Of a stretch of 64,000 bases of DNA, positions 37,120-44,984 are shown piece by piece (position 1 is the first letter of the stretch; each line of letters opens with the position of its first letter). Origin of the DNA: Snodgrassella alvi (GTDB taxonomy: Bacteria; Pseudomonadota; Gammaproteobacteria; Burkholderiales; Neisseriaceae); NCBI RefSeq assembly GCF_002777825.1, contig NZ_MEIR01000066.1:22649-86648 (forward strand). Direction: 5' to 3'. A model generated the notes under the pieces. That model did no database searches, was not told where the DNA came from, and saw nothing but the letters and a program-made list of their open reading frames with translations. The translations under genes and the position numbers were made by a program.

Positions 37120-39048
37120 TTGCCACTTATCAGCATTCGTCTAAGCCTTCACTTTTACCCCTCACCACAACAGCTTCAGAACATCAATCAGGAAATCATT
37201 GAGCTTTCATTACAACAACAAGAATTACTACAACAACCCAGAACCCATAATAGCTACCGCCAGCGTTGTGAAATCACAAACAAGATTAAACAACATAATT
37301 TCACTCTTACATATGCCAAACCACTCGCCATAGGCGGCATACTTAGCGGCAGCATCTGTTTTTTTACCGGAGTGATTACTTTATTCCTCATTCAACGCTT
37401 GGGCAGAAAAGCGGGTAAATCTGGAAAACAGTTGCGCACTAATTTTGCTATTGCCTCACACATCATACGGGCTATTCTACTGATATTGCCCATCAGCCTT
37501 TTTCTGTCTTTTTCATGCAGTCTTTTTATACTCACCGATGGTTTAATACTGACTAAATTAGCCATTGGCCTGATTGCTGTGGCAGGATTATGTCTCTCCA
37601 TTTGGGAAATTTATAACAAAAAGAATATTACCGGAGGAGCCAGCGTAAACGGCGTACTTATCACATCAGAAACCAATCCCAGATTATACCAACTGGTTAA
37701 ACAAATCGTTCAGAAGCTTGAGTTAAACGTTATGCCAGACAATATAGTATTTTGCATAGGACATGGTTTTAAAGTAAGTAATCAAACAATTTACCTGTAT
37801 CCGCATGAAACCTCCTTGACTGGAAATACCTTATATCTGGATAGTACTTATATCAATTATTTAACCTTAGCCGAGTTAAGCAGCATAATAGCACACGAAT
37901 TGAGCCATATTGCCAGCAATGACCCGAGCCTGCCTAAAGACTTTTATCGTCAGATTGACAGATTAACCGAAACCATTACTTCTTTTTCCCGATCTCGTTT
38001 ATTCTATCCGGCATATCTGTTATCCAAACATTTTTACTGCTCATTCAACCGAGCAATACGGCAATGGAATCGTTCCAGAGAATATAGAGCAGATTCAAAG
38101 GCTTTAAAAATCATCCCCAAAGAATACCTTGCCTTAGCGTTGAGTAAGATACATCTTCTGCAAGTACCCATCAATCAGGCACTGGATAATTATTACTATA
38201 ACGCACATATAACCCATCTGCCTTTAGATTATGTTACCCACTATGTAGCACATTCAGAAATACCTTCGCTTAGAAAACTGCTAAAAAAACAACCATCTGT
38301 TTACGACACACACCCGACTTTAGCTCAACGGCTATCTTCCGTTAAATATCGCGAACTAAATCGCCTGTGCGGTTTGCTTACCAGCATCAGCCCCACCTCA
38401 CTGCTAACAGACCTGTTCAGTCACGAATTAAACACACTGCAAGCAGATTACCAAAACAATATCCAGAAGATAGCAAAAACCAATATCAATTATCTAAAAA
38501 CACACATCAATAATCGTCAGCAAACCATTACCATAAAACAGGGCGGGATTATCAGATTATTACTACGATCCTTACTGGCAAGCCTGTTCATCTTAATAAC
38601 ATACGCCTTTTTAATAGCTAACAAAAAACACGATTCTGAATGGCTAATAACCGTCATTATCCTTTCAATAGTCAGTATTTTTTGTTTACGCAGATGCTAC
38701 AAAATGTATCAACGTATTGGTTCGCCACTGCTTACCATCACACCGCAAGGATTAGTCCTCCCCTGCTTCGAGAAAGCCATCCCTTGGGAGCAGATAATCC
38801 ATTATCAGATAAATGAAATTATGTATAAAAAACTAAATCTTTATCTCAATCCTGCATTTAACCCGGGCAAATTTAAACCCAGCAGCGCAAAAATAAAATA
38901 TAACAGACAAAATAATCATATCCAGATAACTGCCTATGAAATCAAAGGCAAAATAAATTTACCAGACTGCGCTCCTTTAATATCAGACTATATAATAACA
39001 GCTACTGCCCAAGTAGAACTGCAACTATTTACCCAGAACAAAGAATAA
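37120..39048 (+). CDS. M48 family membrane metalloprotease with C-terminal PH-like domain; natural start out of frame
   Basis: A zinc peptidase. HELSH in IIAHELSHIASND with the third ligand Glu in REYRADSKALK defines family M48 (HtpX/Oma1-like). Membrane segments lie at the N-terminus, near 65-90, 115-160 and 470-510. The last 130 residues, with SPLLTITPQGLVLPC and IPWEQI, look like a bacterial PH domain. The open frame has only a TTG at 37120, in the middle of a membrane helix. The likely true start is TTG 37049, with AGGGTGA upstream, giving MNKNTAAHTFSLKERIYLFF. That frame joins this one only if the T9 tract at 37101-37109 had ten (or seven) T residues. So the gene is either switched off by slippage or mis-sequenced here. 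Confidence 0.75.
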   Translation: MPLISIRLSLHFYPSPQQLQNINQEIIELSLQQQELLQQPRTHNSYRQRCEITNKIKQHNFTLTYAKPLAIGGILSGSICFFTGVITLFLIQRLGRKAGKSGKQLRTNFAIASHIIRAILLILPISLFLSFSCSLFILTDGLILTKLAIGLIAVAGLCLSIWEIYNKKNITGGASVNGVLITSETNPRLYQLVKQIVQKLELNVMPDNIVFCIGHGFKVSNQTIYLYPHETSLTGNTLYLDSTYINYLTLAELSSIIAHELSHIASNDPSLPKDFYRQIDRLTETITSFSRSRLFYPAYLLSKHFYCSFNRAIRQWNRSREYRADSKALKIIPKEYLALALSKIHLLQVPINQALDNYYYNAHITHLPLDYVTHYVAHSEIPSLRKLLKKQPSVYDTHPTLAQRLSSVKYRELNRLCGLLTSISPTSLLTDLFSHELNTLQADYQNNIQKIAKTNINYLKTHINNRQQTITIKQGGIIRLLLRSLLASLFILITYAFLIANKKHDSEWLITVIILSIVSIFCLRRCYKMYQRIGSPLLTITPQGLVLPCFEKAIPWEQIIHYQINEIMYKKLNLYLNPAFNPGKFKPSSAKIKYNRQNNHIQITAYEIKGKINLPDCAPLISDYIITATAQVELQLFTQNKE

Positions 39049-39621
39049 TTAAAACATCGCGGTAGCAGCTAACAGAAGGTTTTTACCGCGTATAAAAGTA
39101 AATCATACTTGTGAATAAACTTTTTAAATTAGAGATTTTCAGATTAAACCATGCAGTTAAATATTGAATTAACCGTAAAGAAAACTGCATGCTACGCTGC
39201 TAACAGGTAGTTTACTCACTACAACTATATTTATAATGATTATTCTTATCCTGAAGTAAGTCCCCGCTGCTATCTAGTATAAATAGCTGTAAAGCTTAAA
39301 ATAGAATACTACCACCAACCTTACCACCTATAACAAAAGCATAGATATCTAGCAAATGAGCTTCCTTGAATCCACTGCCAAGATAGCTAGAATAACTTAA
39401 AGTAGCATTAGCTGTTAATTCCAACCGCCTATACACATCAATAGCAGTTACTCACAGAATTCAATACTACCTGATAGCCTATAAGCTACATTTCTAATCA
39501 AACCAAGACAGTATTAGATAATAAAACTTAAATTTAACTGGTATCAACATGCTAACCTTACTATCATTACCATAAATTAATTTAGGAAAACAAACTGAAT
39601 GTACTTGTAGAAAGAAATAAT
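39049..39621. other. AT-rich intergenic region after the M48 gene
   Basis: About 570 bases without a gene. A 7-bp GC-rich hairpin (39058-39064 with 39084-39090) ten bases after the M48 stop may be its terminator, although no T run follows. The rest is AT-rich and featureless. Confidence 0.5.
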
Positions 39622-41208
39622 ATGGATAACAAAGAAAAGAAAGTAGCTCCTGAAACCAGTGAATGCGAAGAAAAAAATTCCTTCGAGTTTACTGCTTATT
39701 TATTAAATTATATAAAAGTAAATCCTATAAAAAGTATATCGGCAATTATTTTAGGTATTGGCGGAGCATTATTACTATTTTTTTTCTTACATATTGGCTA
39801 TATGCCAGATATAAATTTTGAGTCTGTTGCTTCAATACTTTATGCAATAGCTATTTTAGGAATACTACATATCCTTTATTGTTTATTTATCTTCGTGTTA
39901 CCAGGTTTGATTCTATCTTATTTCAAAGAAAATATTAAGGTAATTTCTAATAAACATATTCTATGTCTTAGTATTAATACTGCTTGTATATGGGCATTTG
40001 TCATAGGCCAAATAATAAATTTCTCTCCTTTGACAGAACATGTTTATATTTCTTATACTATGTTTAGTATGGTAATAATTATTTTATCTATATATGGAAT
40101 AAAAAATAGTTATAAAAATTTAAATTCGATAAATAAAATAGAAAACAAAGAGACCAAACAATTAATAATTAACTCCACAGTTAAAGAAACTAAAATTTCA
40201 ATTATCGAAACCGCTACTACAAAAAATAATAATAATAAAAATTGGATTACGCCAAAAATAATTTTCTTGTGGTCACTTTTAGCTCAAATTCTGTCTGTAT
40301 GTGTATTAATATTGCCTATTCTATTAATAATTTTATATGCTTCTAATGGGAATATGAAAACAGAACCTGATTGGCTTATATTTATAAAACTACTGATACT
40401 TATTGTACTTATATCATTTTCTTCAGCAGCTATAGGATGTTTAAAATTCAAAGAAAGTATAAGATATGTACCAAATTTATCATTAACAATATTCATGATA
40501 TTTATAATTATTACCGAAAGTTTTTCATCCATTGCATTTTCCGGTATTAAAACTTTACGCATTGGTGAAGTTAATTCTGCTCGCTTAATTGTGACAGGAA
40601 AAACATGTAACGAAATCAATCAAACACTGGGTAAAAAAGTATGCGAAAGTCAGTCTGATAATGCAATTACTGCTATTTGTCCAATTTTGATTAAATCACG
40701 TATCGGGAACCAAATGGTTTTGGAATTTTCTCCTTTACATAAAATCACTTCGGAAGAAAACGGCACAGTTGATAAAAACCAAAACACTTCCTTAAAAAAA
40801 GATACTGATAATAAATCTAATAATAATCCTAAAAACTTTTATTGGATAACAACCAAACAAGCTAATAATAGTGATGAGAATACTAGAATAACCCAAGTAG
40901 TGATTCTGGATAAAAGCAAAATTCTAAGCTGGCAACCTCTTGCCAGAATCGAGGAAAAAGATTTTAATGATATTAAAAAAACGTCTTCAGAACAAAATAC
41001 AGCATCAGTTTCTTCCGCATCCGCACCAGCCGCTTCAGAACCTGCTGCCAATAGTGCGAATAATGATATTTTAAAACTGGTAACATTATATGATGCCAAA
41101 CAGAAAATATCTGCGGGTACAGCTTCGGATGTAGATGAGTTCCTGCTTAAACATTGTAGAGAAGATACAGATGAATTCAATAATAAAAACCCTGCTCCAA
41201 ACAAATAA
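39622..41208 (+). CDS. AT-rich multi-pass membrane protein of unknown function
   Basis: 528 residues. After a charged N-terminus of about 30 residues come roughly eight to nine hydrophobic segments up to about residue 315, in pairs around 40-60, 70-100, 115-135, 140-155, 215-235, 250-275 and 285-305. A soluble C-terminal part follows. It contains two cysteine-bearing blocks (TCNEINQTLGKKVC and AITAICPILIK), a low-complexity Ser/Ala/Pro linker and a last helix-rich tail. I recognise no family. Base composition is clearly more AT-rich than the housekeeping genes, with long runs of AAT and ATA codons, suggesting acquisition from elsewhere. No operon partner. Confidence 0.65.
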   Translation: MDNKEKKVAPETSECEEKNSFEFTAYLLNYIKVNPIKSISAIILGIGGALLLFFFLHIGYMPDINFESVASILYAIAILGILHILYCLFIFVLPGLILSYFKENIKVISNKHILCLSINTACIWAFVIGQIINFSPLTEHVYISYTMFSMVIIILSIYGIKNSYKNLNSINKIENKETKQLIINSTVKETKISIIETATTKNNNNKNWITPKIIFLWSLLAQILSVCVLILPILLIILYASNGNMKTEPDWLIFIKLLILIVLISFSSAAIGCLKFKESIRYVPNLSLTIFMIFIIITESFSSIAFSGIKTLRIGEVNSARLIVTGKTCNEINQTLGKKVCESQSDNAITAICPILIKSRIGNQMVLEFSPLHKITSEENGTVDKNQNTSLKKDTDNKSNNNPKNFYWITTKQANNSDENTRITQVVILDKSKILSWQPLARIEEKDFNDIKKTSSEQNTASVSSASAPAASEPAANSANNDILKLVTLYDAKQKISAGTASDVDEFLLKHCREDTDEFNNKNPAPNK

Positions 41209-41245
41209 CTCTATTCATATAAATTTATTGAAAACAAATGTATAC

Positions 41246-41251
41246 TATACT
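41246..41251 (+). promoter_or_regulatory. Possible -10 element of the tenA riboswitch transcript
   Basis: TATACT lies about 80 bases before the riboswitch aptamer, after the stop of the preceding gene. A second overlapping TATACT starts at 41241. No good -35 at 16-18 bases upstream was found, so the call is weak. Confidence 0.3.
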
Positions 41252-41325
41252 CATAGGTGAGGCTGTTAGCTGAATATAATATTCTTCTTTTTTATCTCAT
41301 CTATTTCTTAACCTTTACTGGTTAA

Positions 41326-41400
41326 TTTATCCGGGGTGCCACAGGCTGAGATTACACCCGTTGAACCTGATGCGGTTAATACCGACGAAGGGAGTATAAA
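41326..41400 (+). promoter_or_regulatory. TPP riboswitch (THI element)
   Basis: The conserved aptamer core is present in order: CCGGGGTGCC, CTGAGATTACACCC, GTTGAACCTGATGCGG, TTAATACCGACG and AAGGGAGTA. P1 can form between TTTAT before CCGGGG and ATAAA after GGGAGT. It lies 70 bases ahead of tenA. Binding of thiamine pyrophosphate should turn the gene off. Confidence 0.93.
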
Positions 41401-41430
41401 ACAAGCTTTTTCAATAATAAGTCTGTTTTG

Positions 41431-41463
41431 TTACTCCTTTTAATATATTATTTATTAAAGGAG
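41431..41463 (+). promoter_or_regulatory. Expression platform: RBS-sequestering hairpin of the tenA riboswitch
   Basis: CTCCTTT (41434-41440) is complementary to the tenA Shine-Dalgarno AAAGGAG (41457-41463). The same CTCC strand can instead pair with AAGGGAGTA (about 41388-41396), the 3' strand of the aptamer P1. With TPP bound, P1 forms and the RBS is hidden; without it, AAGGGAGTA frees the RBS. This predicts translational control. Confidence 0.6.
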
Positions 41464-41468
41464 CGTTT

Positions 41469-42131
41469 ATGCCATCATTCCAATCACTTATTGAATTTTG
41501 TCAGGATGACTGGAATCGCTATATCCAGCATGATTTTGTACAGCAATTAGGTAAGGGAACGTTAGATAAGTCCTGCTTTCAGCATTATTTAAAACAAGAT
41601 TATCTTTTTTTGATTCAGTTTTCCCGCGCATGGGGGCTTGCAGTTTATAAAAGCCATGATATTTTTGAAATACGACAGGCTTTAGCCGGGCTTAAAGCTA
41701 TCGTTGAGATTGAACTAGATTTACATATTCAGTACTGCAAGCAATGGGGCATAAGCAAACAGGAGCTTGATAATCTGCCGGAAGCTAAGGCCAATATCGC
41801 TTATACACGTTATATACTTGATGCAGGACAGCAAGGTGATCTGCTGGATTTACATATCGCACTGGCGCCCTGCCTGATTGGCTATGGAGTACTTGCGCGC
41901 TGGATTCAGGAACAATCATGGTATCAGGCGCACAACAATCCTTATCTGAGCTGGATTGAGATGTATACAGGTGATGAATTTCATGCAGCCATGCAAACAG
42001 AGATTAACTGGATTAATCAGCGTTTGGCCAATATTGATTCGCAGCGTTTTGAGCAGTTGGCAAAAATTTTTACTAATGCAACGCGATTAGAGGCTGATTT
42101 CTGGCAAATGGGATTGGATAAAAGCTATTAA
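41469..42131 (+). CDS. tenA: Aminopyrimidine aminohydrolase / thiaminase II TenA
   Basis: TenA hydrolyses 4-amino-5-aminomethyl-2-methylpyrimidine to the hydroxymethyl form for thiamine salvage. 220 residues, the normal size. The N-terminal helix has FCQDDWNRYIQHDFVQQL, and HYLKQDYLFLIQFSRAWG carries active-site residues. The catalytic Cys is in LAPCLIGYGVLARW near residue 138, and YTGDEFHAAM follows. A TPP riboswitch is directly upstream with a predicted RBS-sequestering hairpin. The ATG follows AAAGGAGCG. It stands alone: no thiC, thiD or thiE is nearby, which fits salvage of degraded thiamine. Confidence 0.95.
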   Translation: MPSFQSLIEFCQDDWNRYIQHDFVQQLGKGTLDKSCFQHYLKQDYLFLIQFSRAWGLAVYKSHDIFEIRQALAGLKAIVEIELDLHIQYCKQWGISKQELDNLPEAKANIAYTRYILDAGQQGDLLDLHIALAPCLIGYGVLARWIQEQSWYQAHNNPYLSWIEMYTGDEFHAAMQTEINWINQRLANIDSQRFEQLAKIFTNATRLEADFWQMGLDKSY

Positions 42132-42467
42132 ATTGTGAGCAATATCGATTTTTCTGTCAGCATAAATGCTGGAAAATTTAATCATTAGATGAATACTAAC
42201 TAGGCATAATTCTGTGTGGTTGAATTATCCTTTGTATTTTCCTGAATTGATTTCCGATGTGCTGCTTATAAAAGTATATTACCGATAATTCAGGGTGGAT
42301 AATGAGTTTTGGCTCTTTTTGATCTTTCCAGATTGGCACGAAGCGCCATTGGCAGACTTTTAATCATTCGCTTTAAGCCTGAATTTTTAATCCGTATTGC
42401 GATTTAAACGTTTATCAGGCAAGGTAATCAATACTTGTACCTGCTACTATTTGTCTGTTTCAATAGT
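42132..42467. other. Intergenic region between tenA and slyX
   Basis: About 335 bases between the convergent tenA and slyX genes. No gene, clear terminator or repeat was identified; one weak inverted pair (CCTGAATT with AATTCAGG, near 42241 and 42287) is present. Confidence 0.4.
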
Positions 42468-42707
42468 TTAATAATGTGGCGGAATTTCACTTGCCGGATT
42501 AAATGGTTCACTACCGCTATCTGCTCTGTCCGGCAGGCGCTGGTAAAGCAGGCGCAGTTGTGCCTGTTGTAAATCTAAGGTTTGTTGCAGCCGGGCTATG
42601 GTATCACTCAGGCTCTGGATGGTTTCTTCCTGCAATGCGCTTTGTATTTCCAGCTCTTCGATGCGGTGCTGTAATTCGATATGTGCTTCATGCATGTTGT
42701 TTTCCAT
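42468..42707 (-). CDS. slyX: SlyX family protein
   Basis: 79 residues, mostly one coiled-coil helix (IELQHRIEELEIQSALQEETIQSL...LQQTLDLQQAQLRLLYQRL) ending in a disordered tail with the family's terminal PPHY. The function is unknown; the protein is named for its linkage to slyD in E. coli. The ATG at 42707 or the in-frame ATG four codons later could start it. It is located just downstream of rpmG on the same strand, beyond a terminator. Confidence 0.88.
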   Translation of the reverse strand: MENNMHEAHIELQHRIEELEIQSALQEETIQSLSDTIARLQQTLDLQQAQLRLLYQRLPDRADSGSEPFNPASEIPPHY

Positions 42708-42760
42708 AGTACGGCCATTTAGTCAGTAAATCTGTTTTGCGTTTTATTATCCCTAATGAA

Positions 42761-42792
42761 AAAAACCTGAGCAATAAACTGCTCAGGTTTTT
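42761..42792 (-). terminator. Rho-independent terminator of rpmB-rpmG
   Basis: A 12-bp perfect stem (42761-42772 with 42781-42792) and an 8-base loop, 18 bases after the rpmG stop. On the minus strand it ends in a T run. The A/T-rich base would allow bidirectional function. Confidence 0.85.
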
Positions 42793-42810
42793 CAAACCAG
42801 TATGAAACAA

Positions 42811-42966
42811 TTATTTCAGTTTGGTTTCTTTGTACATTACATGTTTACGCACTACTGGATCGAATTTTTTAATTTCGAATTTGCCAGACATGGTGCGTTT
42901 GTTTTTGGTAGTGGTGTAGAAATGACCAGTACCAGCAGATGATTCCAGTTTGATTTTGTCGCGCAT
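42811..42966 (-). CDS. rpmG: 50S ribosomal protein L33
   Basis: 51 residues beginning [20 protein letters not shown] and continuing [18 protein letters not shown] with the end [10 protein letters not shown]. These are diagnostic for the cysteine-free form of L33, which needs no zinc, because the usual CxxC pairs are absent. Located 26 bases after rpmB on the same strand, the normal rpmB-rpmG operon. A terminator follows. Confidence 0.95.
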   Translation of the reverse strand: MRDKIKLESSAGTGHFYTTTKNKRTMSGKFEIKKFDPVVRKHVMYKETKLK

Positions 42967-42992
42967 TGCTTTATCCTTAAATCACTATATGA

Positions 42993-43226
42993 TTAAGCTT
43001 CACCGCGAGCGCGCAGGTCGGCCAATACTACTTCAATACCTAATTTGTCGATGGTGCGCAGAGCGGCGTTAGAAACGCGCAGACGAACCCAACGGTTTTC
43101 ACTTTCAACCCAGAAACGACGTGATTGCAGGTTAGGCAAGAAACGGCGTTTGGTTTTGTTGTTGGCGTGTGACACGTTGTTGCCACTCATCGGGCGCTTA
43201 CCGGTCACTTTACATACACGTGCCAT
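42993..43226 (-). CDS. rpmB: 50S ribosomal protein L28
   Basis: 77 residues beginning [24 protein letters not shown] and ending [17 protein letters not shown], a full-length L28. The frame is open four codons upstream to 43238, but the ATG at 43226 has GGAGTT at the right distance and matches the family. First gene of the rpmB-rpmG pair. A structural component of the large ribosomal subunit near the E site. Confidence 0.95.
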   Translation of the reverse strand: MARVCKVTGKRPMSGNNVSHANNKTKRRFLPNLQSRRFWVESENRWVRLRVSNAALRTIDKLGIEVVLADLRARGEA

Positions 43227-43444
43227 GGTTAACTCCAAACTTCTAATAATTTTGTAAAACGCGATTTATACCATGAAAAGCGGAATCTATTCAAGGGTTA
43301 AATCATTTTGTATAGCACGAGCAGGTAAAAATGTTGCTGTTAAATCAGGCATTGGCTGCAATAGTCTTATCTGTATACTGGCTGGCTAACATGTTCAGAT
43401 GCTAACCAGCGCTATATTTTCAGCATACTGCCCGCGCTGCTAAA

Positions 43445-43470
43445 AGGATGGCAAGTAATACTGCCATCCT
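43445..43470 (-). terminator. Terminator hairpin downstream of mtrE
   Basis: A 9-bp perfect stem (43445-43453 with 43462-43470, 8-base loop) starting 12 bases after the mtrE stop. On the minus strand a short T-rich stretch follows the stem. Consistent with an intrinsic terminator of the efflux operon. Confidence 0.75.
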
Positions 43471-43481
43471 AATTAAGACAA

Positions 43482-44984
43482 TTACTGCACCGTTGTCGTT
43501 GTGGTGGTCGTTGTCGTGGTTACCGTGGTGTTTGCAGCAGGTGCTACTGTTTGCTGTTTCAGGCCACCACCCAGTGCTTTATAAATATCAGCACGGTTTT
43601 CCAACAGAGTTTGCTGGGTACGGAGCAATGCCTGCTGGGCAGCGTAGCTGTCGCGCTCGGCGTCTAGCTGTTCCAGTGAGCTGGCAATGCCGTGTTTATA
43701 ACGCAGCTGGGTGAGTTTGTAACGGTTGGTTTGTGCCTGCTCGCCACGCAGCTTCGCTTCATACTGCTTTTTAAGCGAATCGCGTGCTACCAGTGCATCA
43801 GCCACATCACGGAAAGCAGCCTGTACTGTTTGTTCATACTGTGCCACGGCGATGTTTTTACGCGCAGTGGCCAAATCCAGATTACCTTTGTTTTGTCCCC
43901 AAGTGAAAATCGGCAAGGTAATCTGTGGTGTGAAGTTCCATGTGCGGTTTGGACCATTGAATAGATGGCCAATATCGTTGCTGCCAGAACCAATACCGCC
44001 AATCAGGCTGATGCGCGGGAAAAATGCCGCCCGGGCAGCACCAATATTGGCATTAGCAGATTTAAGCGCAAATTCGGCTGCACGCACATCCGGCCGCTGA
44101 TACAGAATGGTAGACGGCAAGCCTACTGGCAATTCTGCATTAACAAACTGCCGGCTTAGTGGCGCTGCTGCGGGCAGGTCATCTGGCAATGGTTTGCCTA
44201 CCAGCAGGGTTAAGGCATTATGCGCCTGATCACGCGCCTGTTTGGCTGCTGCATAATCTGCGCGGGCAGTTTCGATTTGCGCTTCGGCTACATCTACTTC
44301 TACCTGTGAAATCACGCCCGCTTTGAATTGCAGGTCAGTGAGGCGTTTGCTTTCTTCACGTGACATTAGTACGCGGCTGGATAAATCCATTTGTGCCTGA
44401 GCAATGCGTTCATCAAAGTAAGCTTTGGCCACGCTGGCTATCAGGCTAATCTGGGTGGAATCGCGTACCTGTTTCTGCTGGAAATACTGATTCAGGGCGG
44501 CATCAGACAGGCTTTTTACTCGTCCGAACAAATCCAGCTCGAACGCGGTAACGCCCAAGCCAACATTATATGATTCAGCAATATAGCTGGTTTGCTGGCC
44601 AGTAGCATCACGCATGGCGCTTAAATCCCGTGCGACACGGGAACGGCCACCATTGCCAGTAGCCGCCAGAGCTGGCAGACGGTCGGCACGTTGGATAACA
44701 TATTGTGCACGTACGGCTTCCACGTTTAAAGCGGCCACACGTAAATCACGGTTATTGGTCAAGGCCAGACTGATAATCTGTTTCAAACGTTCATCAGCAA
44801 AGTAATCCTGCCAGCCCAGATTGGCCGCTGCCACGGCACCAGCCTGCTGGTCGCTGGCGGCTGCACGGGGAAAGGTTTCTGCCATTTCGACTTGCGGTTG
44901 GTGGTAGCGCGGTGCCATTGAGCAGGCAGATATTACCCCGGCAATTAATGCAGCCAGCAGGGTAGGTTTTACTATGTGTTTCAT
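43482..44984 (-). CDS. mtrE: RND efflux outer membrane channel lipoprotein MtrE/OprM family
   Basis: The TolC-like trimeric outer membrane duct of the efflux pump, NodT family. 500 residues: a lipoprotein signal peptide with lipobox ISAC before SMAPRYHQP, and two OEP repeats (about 60-260 and 280-455) with [14 protein letters not shown] and [19 protein letters not shown]. The C-terminus carries an unusual threonine-rich tail with ten consecutive Thr (about residues 489-498), encoded by mixed ACN codons, following a Pro/Ala-rich linker. Its start overlaps the mtrD stop by four bases, so the three pump genes form one operon. The symbol follows Neisseria usage and is by family, not proven orthology. 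Confidence 0.9.
   Translation of the reverse strand: MKHIVKPTLLAALIAGVISACSMAPRYHQPQVEMAETFPRAAASDQQAGAVAAANLGWQDYFADERLKQIISLALTNNRDLRVAALNVEAVRAQYVIQRADRLPALAATGNGGRSRVARDLSAMRDATGQQTSYIAESYNVGLGVTAFELDLFGRVKSLSDAALNQYFQQKQVRDSTQISLIASVAKAYFDERIAQAQMDLSSRVLMSREESKRLTDLQFKAGVISQVEVDVAEAQIETARADYAAAKQARDQAHNALTLLVGKPLPDDLPAAAPLSRQFVNAELPVGLPSTILYQRPDVRAAEFALKSANANIGAARAAFFPRISLIGGIGSGSNDIGHLFNGPNRTWNFTPQITLPIFTWGQNKGNLDLATARKNIAVAQYEQTVQAAFRDVADALVARDSLKKQYEAKLRGEQAQTNRYKLTQLRYKHGIASSLEQLDAERDSYAAQQALLRTQQTLLENRADIYKALGGGLKQQTVAPAANTTVTTTTTTTTTTVQ

Noticed and set aside
41469..42131. Interpretation of the downstream gene as a heme oxygenase-like enzyme
   Set aside because: TenA and heme oxygenase share a fold, but the catalytic Cys in APCLIGYG and the TPP riboswitch identify TenA.
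43482..43530. Possible sequencing artefact for the Thr repeat
   Set aside because: The codons are mixed (ACA, ACC, ACG, ACT) rather than one repeated unit, so a simple homopolymer error does not explain it; kept as a finding.
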